Positions 46,576-59,304 of a stretch of DNA of 64,000 bases are shown here, in pieces (positions within the stretch are counted from its first letter, which is position 1; every line of letters begins with the position of its first letter). The notes below the pieces were generated by a model that saw only the letters and a list, made by a program, of their open reading frames with translations, searched no databases and was not told the origin of the DNA. The stretch covers positions 39,914,520-39,978,519 of the forward strand of contig OV121089.1 of the NCBI GenBank assembly GCA_921293015.1. Reading direction: 5' to 3'. The translations under genes and the position numbers were made by a program. This DNA is from Phorcus lineatus (lineage: Eukaryota > Mollusca > Gastropoda > Trochida > Trochidae).

Positions 46576-48026
46576 CCAGTGCTTGTTGTCATTTTCTTCG
46601 CAGGTGTGCTTCATTATTTTAACGTTATCTACAATAGTTTATCTAATCTTTTAGTCTTGGTGATGTCTCGGATCAGCAAGAGAGTGGTTTTCAATTTGAT
46701 TGCAAATTTAGTGAGATTCACTATTATAAAATAAAAGCTTGTGCTTATTGTCACTTGGGTGAATCCACTTATGAGCAGTGTAAAACCAAAGCTAAAAAGT
46801 AAGGTGTTTGGAAAAAATTAATTGATTAAGTTTATTTGAATCAAGACGTAGTTATACTGGAGAAGAAAAAACTAGAAACCGACGAAACGATACCACGTCA
46901 AATTAGACTGTAATGTAACAGATGTAATCATGCAAATACAAATGTTGATGACGTGACTAGCCCATCTTACTAATTGGTCAAATGCAAACATGCACGTCAA
47001 GTGAAAGCTGCAATTATATACATGTGTTACGTATGCACGAGTCGTCCTATTTGCTGACGACACTTCCATTTACGTATTTGTCAATGGTATTGGTGAATGC
47101 CACTATATTTTGACTGCCTTCTTTTGTTTAGAAAATATAAGAAACATTTGTACAAGACCTAGTTGTTTTCAAAGAAAGTGATAGTACAATTGTTGGCAAA
47201 CTCATTTCAAACAAATATCGTGGAAATAATTTTTGCCACTTTGTTACCTGTATTATCATGTAATGACATAATGCCTACGTCTGGGATGCCGTAATTACGA
47301 AATGCTTTCGTTTCCGTGCCATAACTCAAACACTGTTAAATGTTCTTTGTTCTTTGACGAAATCTATCCAGAATTATGTGATGAAACTTGGAAACGAAGC
47401 TTTTCCAAATCTATTAACTTTAAGTATCATTTTAGGAAACATGGTGCATGGTTCGACCGAGTGCGTTAAATTGTGTCCTTTGTTTCTTTGGTTGTTCTAT
47501 GGTTTTTTTCTGATTTTCTGAAACAGTTTGAACCAGGTGCACATGTGAGCACCTTTTCCGTCCTCTATCTGAAAATCTATACACTTTTATTTTTTGAGAC
47601 TTGGTATGTGGTTAGATCTTGTGTTGAAGACTTGCCTATTAGTACTTAATTTATTCAAAAATTTTACAATTTGAAAACAATTTGAACTTGCATAACTGGC
47701 CTATATGTTTATTCTGCAAAGGTTTGGTTGTAGTTGTGACAGGAGGCATCACATGCACACATTTATAGTTATCTATGTAAATATGTACACTGTGTCACTA
47801 TTAGTGGGAAATAGTAACAAAGTAACTTCCCCTTTTTGATATAATTGTAATAATCCATTTTTTTGGGCAAAACTATAAGTCTGCCATACATATTACCCAC
47901 TTTTGAATGCAATCAATATGATACGAATCGAAATAACGATATGGACAAAAAAAAGTTTTGGTAAAAGGTTTTCCCGATTCTTATCATTTCAATTTCTATA
48001 ATGCCTCCTAAAGAAGTAATCCGAAT

Positions 48027-50155
48027 GGGCAACAATCCCCAGTTACGTCCCTTATAACTAGCCCACATGTTTAGTAGCTTCTATTTCTGTACCTTTATTT
48101 GTACTAGATTAGAAGGGAAAAGCTTTTGATGCTGAAATGTGCTATACTCCTGATTCCTTACTCATACTATGGCCCAAGCTTAATGATGATAAATTTTTCA
48201 GCTGATGAGCTACAGAGCTTTTATTTCCATTGTGAATAACTTAAAAAAAACCACCCTGATATTAATGTCTTTTATAGGTGACACACCAAAAAGAAGACAG
48301 AAAAATCAAGATACTGTGCCCTCCAAATTTCCTTGGACAAACTCTGATGGGACTGATTTGAAACTGAAGCGGAAACGAAGGAAGGAAGGGCGAGAAATAA
48401 AAATATCAGAACTGTCTGAGAGTAAATTTGACATGGATGTTGATCATGTAGCAAGGGAGGAAATAGATTAATTGTCACATAATTTTGTCCATCTGACTCA
48501 GAATAAATTATCACTACAGTAACAACTGAGTATGAACAGAAATTATACTACTCATTCATCACTTTCCATTGAGAGCATCCTGTTTCATGCTCCAGCAATT
48601 CTGTTTTATTCAGGCTTAGTGAATTATTCTGAATTATTTCTGTCCTGTTGACTTCAAGAGTAAAAGAGAAAATAAAATACTTCAGACGACCCTTGCTGTT
48701 GGTATCATTTTATTATGTTTAATGATGACTGGATGTGTCGCACATTGAATTGTTACAGTGTTTTACATCATGGCAAAGAATTAGATATACATGCTTCACA
48801 ACATAATTTTAAGGTCTTGGCTCGAAAATGGCATTGAAGTCAATAGTGCCTTATGCCATATCAGTTGCCTTATCTTTGTCCAGTTGCTCCCTGCCTTGCA
48901 GCAAATTCACATTCAACAATAGTGCAGTAATTACCAATAGAAACATCGATTATATAGGACACACGTTTTTTCATTTCACCACAACTCATCTTGCAGGGAG
49001 AAACATGAATATTTTGAAAATCAACTTATGTCAAGATTTTTAGCACTAGATGAAATATTATGGTGGTAAGTATTGAGGTAGTAGCTGCTAGCAGTGTATA
49101 GCACCAAAGGGATTGTACTTTCTCTATTCACATCAATGTAGGTCCAGGTGGGATGTCCATCTCAAATTCTACCTGCATCATTTTGGGTTTCTTTCAAAAG
49201 TTGCTGTTCCTCTCCAGTCTGAAAACAGTAACACAACACAATGACAATGAAATGACTGATTCAACATGTAACATGATTATTTAACGACATTCATGAGAAT
49301 ATTATTATTTTATTTTTGGAAATGCTTTTTTAAATTCTTAATATCAACCAAAACTACATTTTAATTTCTTTAAGATAATATTACTTCGTTGATTTCGTTC
49401 ACAGATGTTAATTTATCAATTTAATTCTAATAACCCCAAGAATAGGGACACCTCAGTTGAAATACATTGCATAGACAATAGATTGACATTATAATTGTGC
49501 AGTTATTTTAGAATCTACAATGTGTACAAATGTTTATGAAAATATACATGCAAAATGATAAGACCCACAATTATTAATGACCATATGAATATTTCAAACA
49601 CAAGTCAAGATTGTTAACATCAATTAAACTCCTTTCTACACTACCAATCTGTGTTTAAAAAGACGTTAACATTTTAGTTGTGACATGGGTCATTATCAGC
49701 TAATCGAAGTGTATTTCTTGGTCCTAGGAACACGGGATAGAAGTCTATGAAACTCAATATCAAATCAGATTATTTCTTTTGAATTTGTTTAATGTATGCG
49801 TTGTTGTAATAATTTTTGTGCTATTTTAACACAAAGCATTTGAATGTGCTGCCTAATAGATAAGCGCATAGAAATCATTGGGGAAAAAAACTTGTGAGTC
49901 AGACTATTTATATCATAGCATCGCATCACATCATTTACAATATCGAACTTACCTCTCTACCAAGTTTATTTTTCGTCCAGAAATCCTGACTCCTCTGTTT
50001 TCAGCTAAGCTTTAAGTTTAGGTATTCTCCAACTTCCGTAATTCATATTGTCATTCATGAATTCCAAAAACTTCAAACAAGTCAAATCGATCACTTGGTG
50101 AATGGAACGGAGTGCTGAATCTGCTTGGACCGTAACTAAGGGGGGGGGGGAACTC
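48027..50155. mobile_element. 2.1 kb insertion in unit D
   Basis: Unit A runs straight through the site (CCGAATTAG near 2708), whereas in D CCGAAT is followed by 2.1 kb of unrelated sequence ending in a poly-G run (50141-50151). Inside are an exon-like + strand frame (48280-48471) and, on the minus strand, another acceptor-like sequence (CTGTTTTCAG) at about 49220 with an open stretch after it. No terminal repeat longer than a few bases is visible. It may be a DNA transposon or a captured genomic fragment. Confidence 0.5.
48280..48471 (+). pseudogene. Terminal exon-like frame of unknown gene
   Basis: After TGTCTTTTATAG (a good acceptor ending at 48278) an open frame encodes GDTPKRRQKNQDTVPSKFPW, a lysine/arginine run (KLKRKRRKEGREIK, nuclear-localisation-like) and an acidic end, and stops at 48471. 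AATAAA follows at 48503 and again near 48674. This looks like the last exon of a nuclear protein carried within the insertion. The family is not recognised. Confidence 0.4.
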
Positions 50156-50864
50156 TAGGAATTCTAGACATAACTCTACAGAGTGTTGATACCCGATATC
50201 ATTGTCCATATTTTCAGTATTTAAAGATTGTTATCACATCGTATTCAAAAACACTTAACTGTAGAAATTATCATGAACAAAAGTTGAATTCATAATACAG
50301 TAAAACATATTTGAAAATGATTCTTCACATTTTGTAACTTAAGCCCGAGAAACCTTCGTATTTCCTCTGTGGGAGAGAAAGATATCCAATGTAATCTTAA
50401 TTCTTGTCATTTGCATCATATTTGAACTCCATTCCCTACATATTTAACAGATATATTTATATATACTTCGTTCGTCAGATATTTGAACTTCATTCTCGAT
50501 GTATTTGACATTTAGTGCAAAGGTCATCATAATCGTAACGATATAAATCGAAATAATATATGGTAACATACTTTTCAAAAAAATTTATTGTACTTACCAT
50601 TTACAATTAGAAGAATCTTTACAATTAAATGAATTTACATAGAAGAATCTTTACAATTAAATTAATTTACAATTAGAAGAATCTTTAAAATTAAATGATG
50701 TGTGGAGTTATTAGAGAAACTAGCTATGAAATAAATCTTAAAGGAAACGCCATTAGCAAAATAATTATTAGCGCAAACATAACTTTTAATTTAAAAGTAA
50801 GTTTTTCGCCTGATCTAAATTTCAGTTTTGAGTTTCAGTTATTCAAAACTATCATTTTTTTACT

Positions 50865-51068
50865 AACCACTTGACAACCGCTTATAACCATCTGTTGCAG
50901 TGTGAAAAACGGATGTTTTGATGTTTTTAGCATTTCTGTAATTAGGCTAAACCTACAATACTGTTGATTCATCTTTCCATTGCTAACACCTTTGATGTAT
51001 ATATCGCCGAAGTATCAGAAAATTCAACGGGATCCTCGTTAGAGTCATAAAGGTATCCACAGAGACTG
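50865..51068 (+). promoter_or_regulatory. Promoter and non-coding first exon, BRICHOS copy D
   Basis: The conserved proximal block (50870-50930, GTGAAAAACGGATGTTTTG) is followed by the TATA box GTATATATCG (50998-51007). A 5'UTR exon of about 51030-51068 ends ACTG|GTAAGC. A deletion relative to unit A has moved the older repeat (to 50860) directly against this block, so anything essential further upstream in A is lost here. Confidence 0.7.
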
Positions 51069-51236
51069 GTAAGCATATTTTATCTATTACTTTGATTACG
51101 ATTTTTCCTTTTTCCCATGATGGTTATTTTCAAGCCTAAGGATGATTAACCCCGTATTGAGGCAATTTATGTCAATCGAAATAAAAATTTCAGTACTTTC
51201 ATCATTTGTTTTGCACCTGTTATTGTTGCAGCAACA

Positions 51237-54200
51237 ATGAACCTACTTTCGGCGTTCTTTTTGCTATCTTTGGTTGCAAATGCGATTTCCACTGAGGTAG
51301 GTTTTACGAAATGAAGTTTACATTTCTGTTTATTATACAATTTAAAAAAACAAAAATTACCACTCTGGTTGATTTGCAAGATCAAATTTGTGCCATGCTT
51401 GACACATGCATTACTAGCGACTCAAAGGTGAACAACTTACATGGGAATGGGCTTCATTCAAATTTAAACACATTAATAATCTAATATCTGTAAAAATGTA
51501 TACAAATTATGATTATGATACATGCTTTAACAATCGAAATTGTTGAAATTTTGTGACTGGTTTAAATACCAAAAAGGACACACGAGAAAACTTTGTTTGC
51601 ATTCATCTTCAAAGACATTTGCTATTGCTTCGTTTATTTTACCTGTCGTCTTAAGAATCTATCTACAATTGTAATACAGTTTAATCAATCTTTTTGTCAG
51701 TACTTAAAAGGCCACGGGCCTTGGTACCTTCACGGTTAGATCACATTATTAAAACATTTGTGTTTCCATTCTTTGGTCTAAAAGTCTGATTAAAATCGAC
51801 CGTGAACCGAGGAATAAAAGTTTCAAAATATCGTCTCTACCGAGATTCGAACTCTAACTGTCTAGGCTATCCTCTCCACAACGGTCTGACCGCAGTCTAC
51901 TTTCCTTTTTACATCCGTGTATGCCTCATTCCTGCTGTTCAATACACAATATTGTTTCATCTATGGCTACTGTCTTGATCTTCAATCTTATAGTCAAAAT
52001 AGTCAGGTATCCTTTTTCATCAATCTGCTTTTGTACAGTAATTGACGCTCAGAAAACTCAAGCTCCTACTTATTTAATAACCAATCGTTTTTTAAGGTCT
52101 GCCTTCTCCACTTTGAGTGATTAATACTATATGTCGGGTCTATCCCTTTTGAAATCCGTTCCTCTGAAGCATGACCTAACGTCCAATACATACATTTACA
52201 TACAAAATTACAGATTTCTACTAATGAACACAATGAGGCCGACATATTCACGTCTTAGTTCATATCCTTCAGAAAAACCTTCAACAGACAGGACTATTGA
52301 TGAAAGGATAGCGATATGGAGAGACTCACATAAACAAAACACTGTAACTCTTCTTGGGAGGTAAACAGTTTTCAGTTGAAGCTCGCCAGGCATCTTAAGT
52401 TATCCAAATATTGTTGCATGTACAATTTCGGACACTTTGCAAACTTTGTTAATAAGAGAATTTTATCAACTAAGTGAACAGATTGTTTAATTGTATAGTT
52501 TGAGAATCAAGGTATAATCCCATTTAGTTAAAGAAGGGCTTTTCTTTATCAAACCAATTATGTTGGCAACTATATTCCAATCTTTCCAAACTTTAATTAA
52601 AATTTATTTGTTGACGTCATTAACGTATCTGTAAATTTGTATAGAATTTTCGTGTACATTTTTATGATATAACATGACCATTTCCAAACATACCTTATGG
52701 TAAACCATAGGAGGGCATCCTGGAACATCATGGTAAGTATATGATTATTTTAATTTAATAATTGCAAATAAGTTAGATAAGATATATTTTGCAGTTTGGC
52801 TCTGTATCCTTCACTCCGGAGGATGGTATCATACTCCCGATGGAAATGGCACTCAGCAATGACTCCTTGTTATCTATTCCCTCCAAACCGAAAAACTTCA
52901 CAGGATGTTTTGATCGAACAATCAACTTCCACGACTTTGACAAGGTGAGTTGAAAGGAACTCAGTTGATAAGATATCATGTTTAATCCAACATTGCTTTT
53001 CAAGTTATATCTTTGCACTGAACTTCCTCAGCTTTCCCATATGCCACTTGAACTTAGCCTGAAGCACATTAAGACTACAATGTTGATGAATGAAGATGAA
53101 TACTTTACAATTTCATGAGTTGATGATAAAACTAATTTGATGATTCAGGTCAATTAGTATTCAATGAGCAAATGTCCGTTTTCATCCGAACGAATCGAAG
53201 GAAAGAAAGAAACACAGTAAATAATAACACACACATAAATAAATGAGATACAGATGTCCGTTATTGATTGTAATCAATGCCTTTGAATAGTAGAAGGTTC
53301 AGTTTGAGTTGTTTTGATCAGGAGAAAAATAAGTTTGCTGAGTGCTAAGTGACTAATTTCAAGAATTACACTCCTGGTGTCAAATGTTTTTTTATGAGTA
53401 AGTATTGATGCGGCGAAAGGTAGTAATTATTGATTAAGTTTAACATTTGAGTGAATCAAAGTGTACCTGTGATTGCTTTCGTCAAAGGGACTGGTGGCAT
53501 TAAAGGAAATTCAAGGGAAGAGATGTCTCGTAAGACCAACAAATGAAACCTTTGAGGAAAACAACAAAATTTTGAACGCAGTGAAAAACGTGAGTGTATC
53601 TGTTAACGTTATTAAAACATAGAGCTCTCTTTGATATGTTGTATCTGAAATGTATCGAGGGAATACATAGTCTATCATTAGTTTATCCCAATATTATTGT
53701 TTTGATAGTTTATGTTCTTTACTCGCTTGGAATCAGACATTTAGAGAAATCAATTTCCAACTGTTATAAAACACTTGGTATCATTAACGTTAAGCTATAG
53801 ATATTTTTTCTTAAAACAGTGTCAATATGTGATACTAACCAGTTTGATAGTACTGAATGTTGTTTTTTAATGAAGAATTTATATTTTCGACATCATATCA
53901 GGGTGACACTGAACCGGTGCCTCAGGGGATCGAAAACTGGATAATCCCAAAGAATCCTTTAAAAGACAATGATGTGGAATTCCACTTTGGGAGAAGAATT
54001 GCTGACTTCTGTTCAGGCTACAAGGTGTATCACATACACCAAGGATCTGTTCAGAGGAGCTTGAGAGGTATTTCCCTTCTGAGTACTGAATTTAAAGAAA
54101 CTAGTATTCAACATCCTATAATTGTAATCCAACTTTTTCCAGGTAATGTATCCCTTTTAAGACTAAAATCTCGTGGTTTTCGATCAGTTGGACATGAAGG

Positions 54201-54375
54201 GCAGGGCAGGAAAATGTCAGAATGCATATATGCAATAGTCAATTTCATACCTATGCAGTGACTGTTCGTTGATATTACATTAATATCATTATCATTTTCA
54301 GTACTTTACAGGTCTGCCTCATCGCTGTGCTGGGCCGCCTGTGGTTCTTGCAGCGCCATGATGGAGAACCTGTGA
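51237..54375 (+). CDS. Secreted BRICHOS-domain protein, copy D (five coding exons)
   Basis: Coding exons are 51237-51296, 52795-52944, 53488-53589, 53902-54067 and 54302-54375. The signal-peptide exon encodes the same 20 residues as copy A, and exons 3-4 share copy A-specific residues (KRCLVRPTNE, IHQGSV). Differences from A include ENNKILNAV and a KVYHIHQ stretch where Arg became His. BRICHOS landmarks Asp67, Cys83 and Cys141 are intact. The tail is LCWAACGSC...MMENL. Before exon 5, TTTACAG|GT makes the second acceptor the strongest of all four copies. AATAAA is at 54396. No element interrupts this copy, so it shows what the A gene looked like before insertion. Confidence 0.75.
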
Positions 54376-54690
54376 TTTTATTTCTTTCATGAAACAATAA
54401 AGTAAGAATTGCATCCATGCTGTTGTCTGTACTTCTACGTTCAAGGTCCATGTTGAACTGTTTGATTGTAGACTTACGTAAAATTGTTTGTTTTTATAAT
54501 TTGGTGACGTTTACTTTGTGCCTGCGTGTAAATACGGAATGTATATCTATTTCTATATTCGTATTTAATATTTATGCAATCGAGCAATTCCACCACCAAT
54601 CAAGCCAAAAAGCTTAATTGAAACGACTCCACCACACATACAATATATCAAGGTGGTGTTCATACATGCAGACATCACAACACGCCAAGC

Positions 54691-56850
54691 TTTGCAATAC
54701 ATAATCAGGGTCTGGGCTTAGATTGACAATACATTCATAAGTAAAAGCATCCTCTTACCAAAATGCATTTAGTTATGTTGTGAAAACACATATAAATAAT
54801 CAGAAATGGATGGTATGTGGAAGAAGCACAATCTAGTCTCTTACATGTCGAATAAAATCAGCTCTAACGAGGTTCCCACCTGCAGCATGGTGGACACATA
54901 GTTACGGTATTTTTCCAAGCCTACTGTGTACATTGATGTATCTACAACTACATGTAGATGTCTGCTTGTTTTTACGTTGCCACCATCTAGTCATTTCCCA
55001 CAGATTCTTAGGTTATTTTAAATCAACGGTCACAGTGTCGTGTACTGTACTGTGCAAGGGGATGTTACAACACTTAAAGGGTCTGCACACAACGTTAACT
55101 CCAAGATGTTTACACCAGATCACAGGTGGGTTCCTACTCAGCTTTAGACCTTTGTCGACTCGGCCTCCACATCCTGATTTATTATATTGTTTTTAACTAA
55201 ATTTTATATCTATATGGTATAAGGGGGCCTGGATACAAAGAAGAGTTTGAAAAATGAAAAGATAGAAAGTTTCTTTTAAATGTGCGTACAACGTTTGTAA
55301 AGTTGACAATGGCATATCTTACTTCAACTTCCCTGTGCTACCAACATTTTCGTACTGCTCATTATTTACAAAACCCCAATTAATGTGCAGAACCACCATG
55401 ACAAAGGTCAATCTTTATAACTCAACAACTGTGAAATAGTGGAACGTTTAACCTACGATTGAGGATATTGAATTTAGATGTAAATCATGTATTATATAGA
55501 GGATATTATACGAGTGTCAATGACATACTTTATGTATGACACGAGTGCCTCAATATTAGTATTTTCCGAGCGAGAGCGAGGGATATACTGATATTTAAGC
55601 ACGAGTATCGTGAACATAGTATGTCATGAGCACGAATATGATATTCTGTTAATTACGAAGTCGCGCAATAAAAGCAAATTACCAAAATCGACTCGCAACA
55701 TAGGCTGTTTACCCGCCGCCGTCACATTTTCAACGTAACGTTATAAGCGAGCTGTGACTTCAAAGCATTGTTTTTGATGTGACGTCACAATGAAAAAGTG
55801 ATATGTTGCCCTAGGGAATCGCATTAGAAATATGAACCCCAAAAGATTGCCCTCGTAGGGTAATAAATAATGTTATTGCAGCAACATGTCATAGAGATAA
55901 ATGTCTAATCTTTTTGTTAAGTTATTATGAAACAGTGAAACAATGGAAAACAAAATACTATAATTAATTTATTTAGAATTCCTGATTTGATCTTATGTAT
56001 TTCAGCTATGACAAATCGGATAGTATTATATTTTGAATCCCTATAAAATATCATTCAGTTCTTCATCTGGCCTTCACCACTGTAGTGTGATGCCATAATT
56101 TATGACAAAAACGAACATATCAAGGTAAATGACATATTTTTATTCATAAAGTTTGTACAGGATGTACAAATATTTTCTCGAATCCAATTCAGCAAACATA
56201 CACTCCTCCTTTTGTTAATGAAGTTAGAATAAAGCCTACCACTTGATGTTCAAGGAGTGATTCACCTCTGTTCAATGGACAGTCAACGTAGGTGTTAAGA
56301 TTTTGAACGAAATAAAACTGAAATCATACGACATAATATTTTTGTATTCATGGTATACAAATAGATTATCTATGAACAAATACGGCAGTAAATACAGGAA
56401 GAGTTAGTGAAGGGTCAATCTTGTGCTAGAGTCAAGACACATCACCAACAGCAGCAGTCTTCCTGTAAGGTGCACCTAATGTTACCTTTGATATTATATG
56501 TTTTTACAAACAACCGGCCATCAATTATATAAGAACAAAGGCATGAAAGGATAGAATAAGCATACAGTGACGACAAGCGTTCATGTGTCTTACAGTCAAT
56601 AAACGTGTTTAAAATTATTGCATCAAGTGTAAATTGATATAGTATTTTTATACATATATAGAGTTCCATATAAAGATGAATTAACTTATTGTATGACAGT
56701 GTAGACAACGGTAAATGTACCACATACGTGTAGTATAACAAATGAGCAATCGGACCTGAAAGCGTAGAGCGAAGACAGATCGGGAGATATACAGTCGGAT
56801 AAACATTTTGTACGGCAGTGTTCAAGGAGTAATTTAACATCATCTATGGC
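54691..56850. other. Spacer between the BRICHOS cluster and the IL-17-like genes
   Basis: No gene supported. A nested palindromic repeat is at 55490-55660. A minus-strand frame at 56442-56843 is open for 133 codons but has no recognisable domain and lies in the 3'UTR region of the IL-17-like gene; it is treated as chance. A possible poly(A) signal for that gene is near 56139-56144 (minus strand). Confidence 0.5.
55490..55660. mobile_element. Nested palindrome, MITE-like
   Basis: An outer pair (ATACGAGTGTCAATGACATA against TAGTATGTCATGAGCACGAA) encloses an inner pair (CACGAGTGCCTCAATATTAGT against TACTGATATTTAAGCACGAG). The whole can fold into a long hairpin around a GAGCGAGAGCGAG centre. Compact and non-coding, consistent with a MITE. 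Confidence 0.6.
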
Positions 56851-57435
56851 TTAGCTTAAACAACCCCAACCCCCACAACCTCCACCTTGTGCCACACTCC
56901 TCTTGACACAGGTGCAGCCCACGGAATTCTCAATGACGACAGGCTCGTACATTCGGAAGCCATCCTGACACCCTTTCTCTCGGAGGACTCTGATGTTTGT
57001 TGTCACATTACTACATTGGTGGAGAGTTGCATGTACACAGTCCTCACACTTGCACACAGCTTGAGGTATGACTGCTGGGAAATGTCCCTCGGGAAGCTTG
57101 GTGATGTTGTACCACCAGGGACATAGAGTGCGACTCATCACAGACGCCCCGGGCTCATCACTCACCGAGGAGGGACAGGTTCTGTCTGCAGGATCCTGGG
57201 TGTCTCTCACCAGGTGTGTGTTCAGTTCTGTGGGGAGGTAGAGGTCCTGGGAGTACACGCTACCAAGCTGAAGATACGTCGACGCATTCATGTGCTGGTT
57301 CAGACTCTCGAAGATGAGGCTCAGGTTGTTTGGAGGCGGACATGTTACCTCCCTTGAATGTCTTGTTGGAGGTTCTTGAAATGGCAAACCTGTACATATG
57401 GCTAGGAGTGATACTATTAAAATAGTGTGTTCCAT
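56851..57435 (-). CDS. Interleukin-17-like secreted cytokine, copy 1
   Basis: Intronless frame of 194 aa. Residues 1-18 form a signal peptide (MEHTILIVSLLAICTGLP). The C-terminal half has the IL-17 core: CPWWYNITKLPEGHFP (residues 105-120), the AVCKCEDC cluster (128-133), Cys141, Cys156, and VVIENSVGCTCVKRS (Cys174, Cys176), i.e. the cystine-knot spacing of IL-17 family members. Twelve Cys in total; a Gly/Cys-rich end (GGGCGGWGCLS) extends beyond the usual fold. N-glycosylation sites are at about 37, 50, 110 and 143. IL-17 proteins act as secreted dimers on IL-17 receptors and drive NF-kB-type inflammatory responses; molluscs have expanded families. A TATA box is at 57518-57526. It is arranged head to head with copy 2 (about 91% identical). 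Confidence 0.9.
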   Translation of the reverse strand: MEHTILIVSLLAICTGLPFQEPPTRHSREVTCPPPNNLSLIFESLNQHMNASTYLQLGSVYSQDLYLPTELNTHLVRDTQDPADRTCPSSVSDEPGASVMSRTLCPWWYNITKLPEGHFPAVIPQAVCKCEDCVHATLHQCSNVTTNIRVLREKGCQDGFRMYEPVVIENSVGCTCVKRSVAQGGGCGGWGCLS

Positions 57436-57600
57436 TCTTTAAAGGTGCCTTTACTGATAGATCTTCACTGTTTCGATTGGGCTCAATTTGAATGTGATTT
57501 ACCATGAAATATTTAACCCTTATATACACCATCATATCTTGAATTTGATGACTGATTCCTACATTTGAAGGTAAGTGACGTATTAATCTTAGAAACTCCA
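57436..57600 (-). promoter_or_regulatory. Promoter of IL-17-like copy 1
   Basis: On the minus strand: a CRE-like TACGTCA (57576-57582), then TATATAAGG (57518-57526) and about 80 bp to the ATG. The stretch is nearly identical, inverted, to 60900-61069, so the duplication included the core promoter. Beyond about 57640 the two flanks differ. Confidence 0.7.
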
Positions 57601-57640
57601 TTTCAAATCTATCAACTGTGAACACTGCCTGTTTTAATTG

Positions 57641-59300
57641 CCACCTGCTTGAAGAGTGTGTAACTATTAACTTCTGGTATGTAATCATCTGAGTAAACTT
57701 CCTTGTGTTGAATTTTGTGGTAATTAATTAAACGAGCGGCTAATCTGAAGGAGTGTTTTGGTATGGTATAGACCAACAACGGTCTTATTGTGTAAGATTA
57801 CTGTATTATATCATTAAAATGAATGCAAATGGATAAACATTTAACGTTTACTGTTTAAATGTGTTTGATTCCTACGGAATAATGGTATTTTCACAAGACA
57901 TTCTGATGAAACATTTCATAATGATGTTCATGCTATTTTTCACTTTATCAGAATTAATTATATTAAATATGCCCATTTCTCCCGTCTTTATTAGTGTTAT
58001 TTATGGTTTTTTAAGTATTATTATGATGAGTATTAAACACCAGTGATCTATAATAATGATTAACAGTCAAGAGAATAATTGATTCAATGTTTTCGGTTAT
58101 AACGTTCCGGCTTGTGGATGGTGGGTCATATTGTCTTACTGTACCACACCGTTACGAGATTCCCTGACATTGCATATCTCAAGCAGTAATGCATTTACCT
58201 TAACGATCATTTTCATTTGCTTTCATGATAATTCACATGTATTTGGTATTTAGCAGCTCGGGTTTGATCAGGGTAATGTTAAAGTCGGTTCCTTGAGCAT
58301 GCATCTGGGGCATAGATATCCTCACTATTATTAGCATTTACTATCGCGCTTACAATAGCCCGCTTTTACTGTCCATTCAATGCAATCTCATTTACTGTAG
58401 AATTAATAGGTGTGTGGGAGAACATTTGTAACATTAATCAAACAATGTGTCAATCTTTATCTCAGATTAAATCACTAATACTTCCTTTCCAACGTCTTAG
58501 TGAATAGACTTAATAATAAATAACAATATAATGCATTCGAATAGGCGACTGCAACCTATTTATAGTTTTTGGTATAAACCACCTGCATACCGCTTCAAAT
58601 CATGGTAAATTTCTAATAATCGATTATCCCTGACAGGAACTACTTTTTAGCTCATAGGAAACACTTTTTCCACTTTGACTAATGGTCGCAACATTTGTCA
58701 TTCGATGCGTTTTCAAACTTATTATTAGCTACTTGTGCATGCTTTGGAAACTACGAGGTTATACAGGTAGTAATTAGCATAATCATAATCGTATTTTCAA
58801 AGTTTCTTTATTTAGTGTTTGAAATAAAAACACGATCGCCTTCTATAACCTCTTCCACTTTATAAATAGCAATCAATACTTTTAATTTTACCATAATCTT
58901 TACACAAAATGGAGATTTTACTTTTCACAATGAACTGTTCATGAAGGAAGAAGTTCCCTCCTCATCTCATCATTAAACAAACCTCAACCCTCAAGATGCT
59001 TTATTCAACATACATGTAAGTTTACCCTTGGACTCATAGGTAGTTGGATTTCTTGTGAAATGCCAAACTCACCATCACGAAGATTTAAAGGGGTACCAAA
59101 TGCTTATCCATATACAACAATATGAAAAAATATAAAATTAATCAGATATTAGAAAGATTTTAAATCAAGACATCATTTATACCCATAAATTCAGGCAAAC
59201 ATGCACGCCTCACGTTCTGTACTGAAAACCATTAAAGACTAAAATATATTTTCAGTGTGTAATAAAACATATGAAAAGAGTAACACTTGTTTTGTTTTAC
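57641..59300. other. Intergenic DNA between the IL-17-like genes, left part
   Basis: AT-rich sequence with no gene, no long repeat and no conserved element that I can identify. Confidence 0.5.
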
Positions 59301-59304
59301 AACC

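Larger units (their letters stand above)
45228..54690 (+). repeat. Segmental duplication unit D
   Basis: 45228-48026 matches the start of the window (1-2710) almost base for base. The match resumes at about 50155-51070 and continues through the gene and the 3' flank to 54690. Relative to A it lacks the mariner remnant, the intron 3 element and part of 2815-3640, and it has a 2.1 kb insertion at 48027-50155. Confidence 0.8.

Noticed and set aside
56442-56843. 133-aa minus-strand frame downstream of IL-17-like copy 1
   Set aside because: It lies in the probable 3'UTR, has no recognisable domain and no counterpart beside copy 2.
57260-57688. 142-aa minus-strand frame overlapping the IL-17-like copy 1 start
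   Set aside because: Shadow frame across the promoter and N-terminal coding part; the IL-17 frame is the conserved one.
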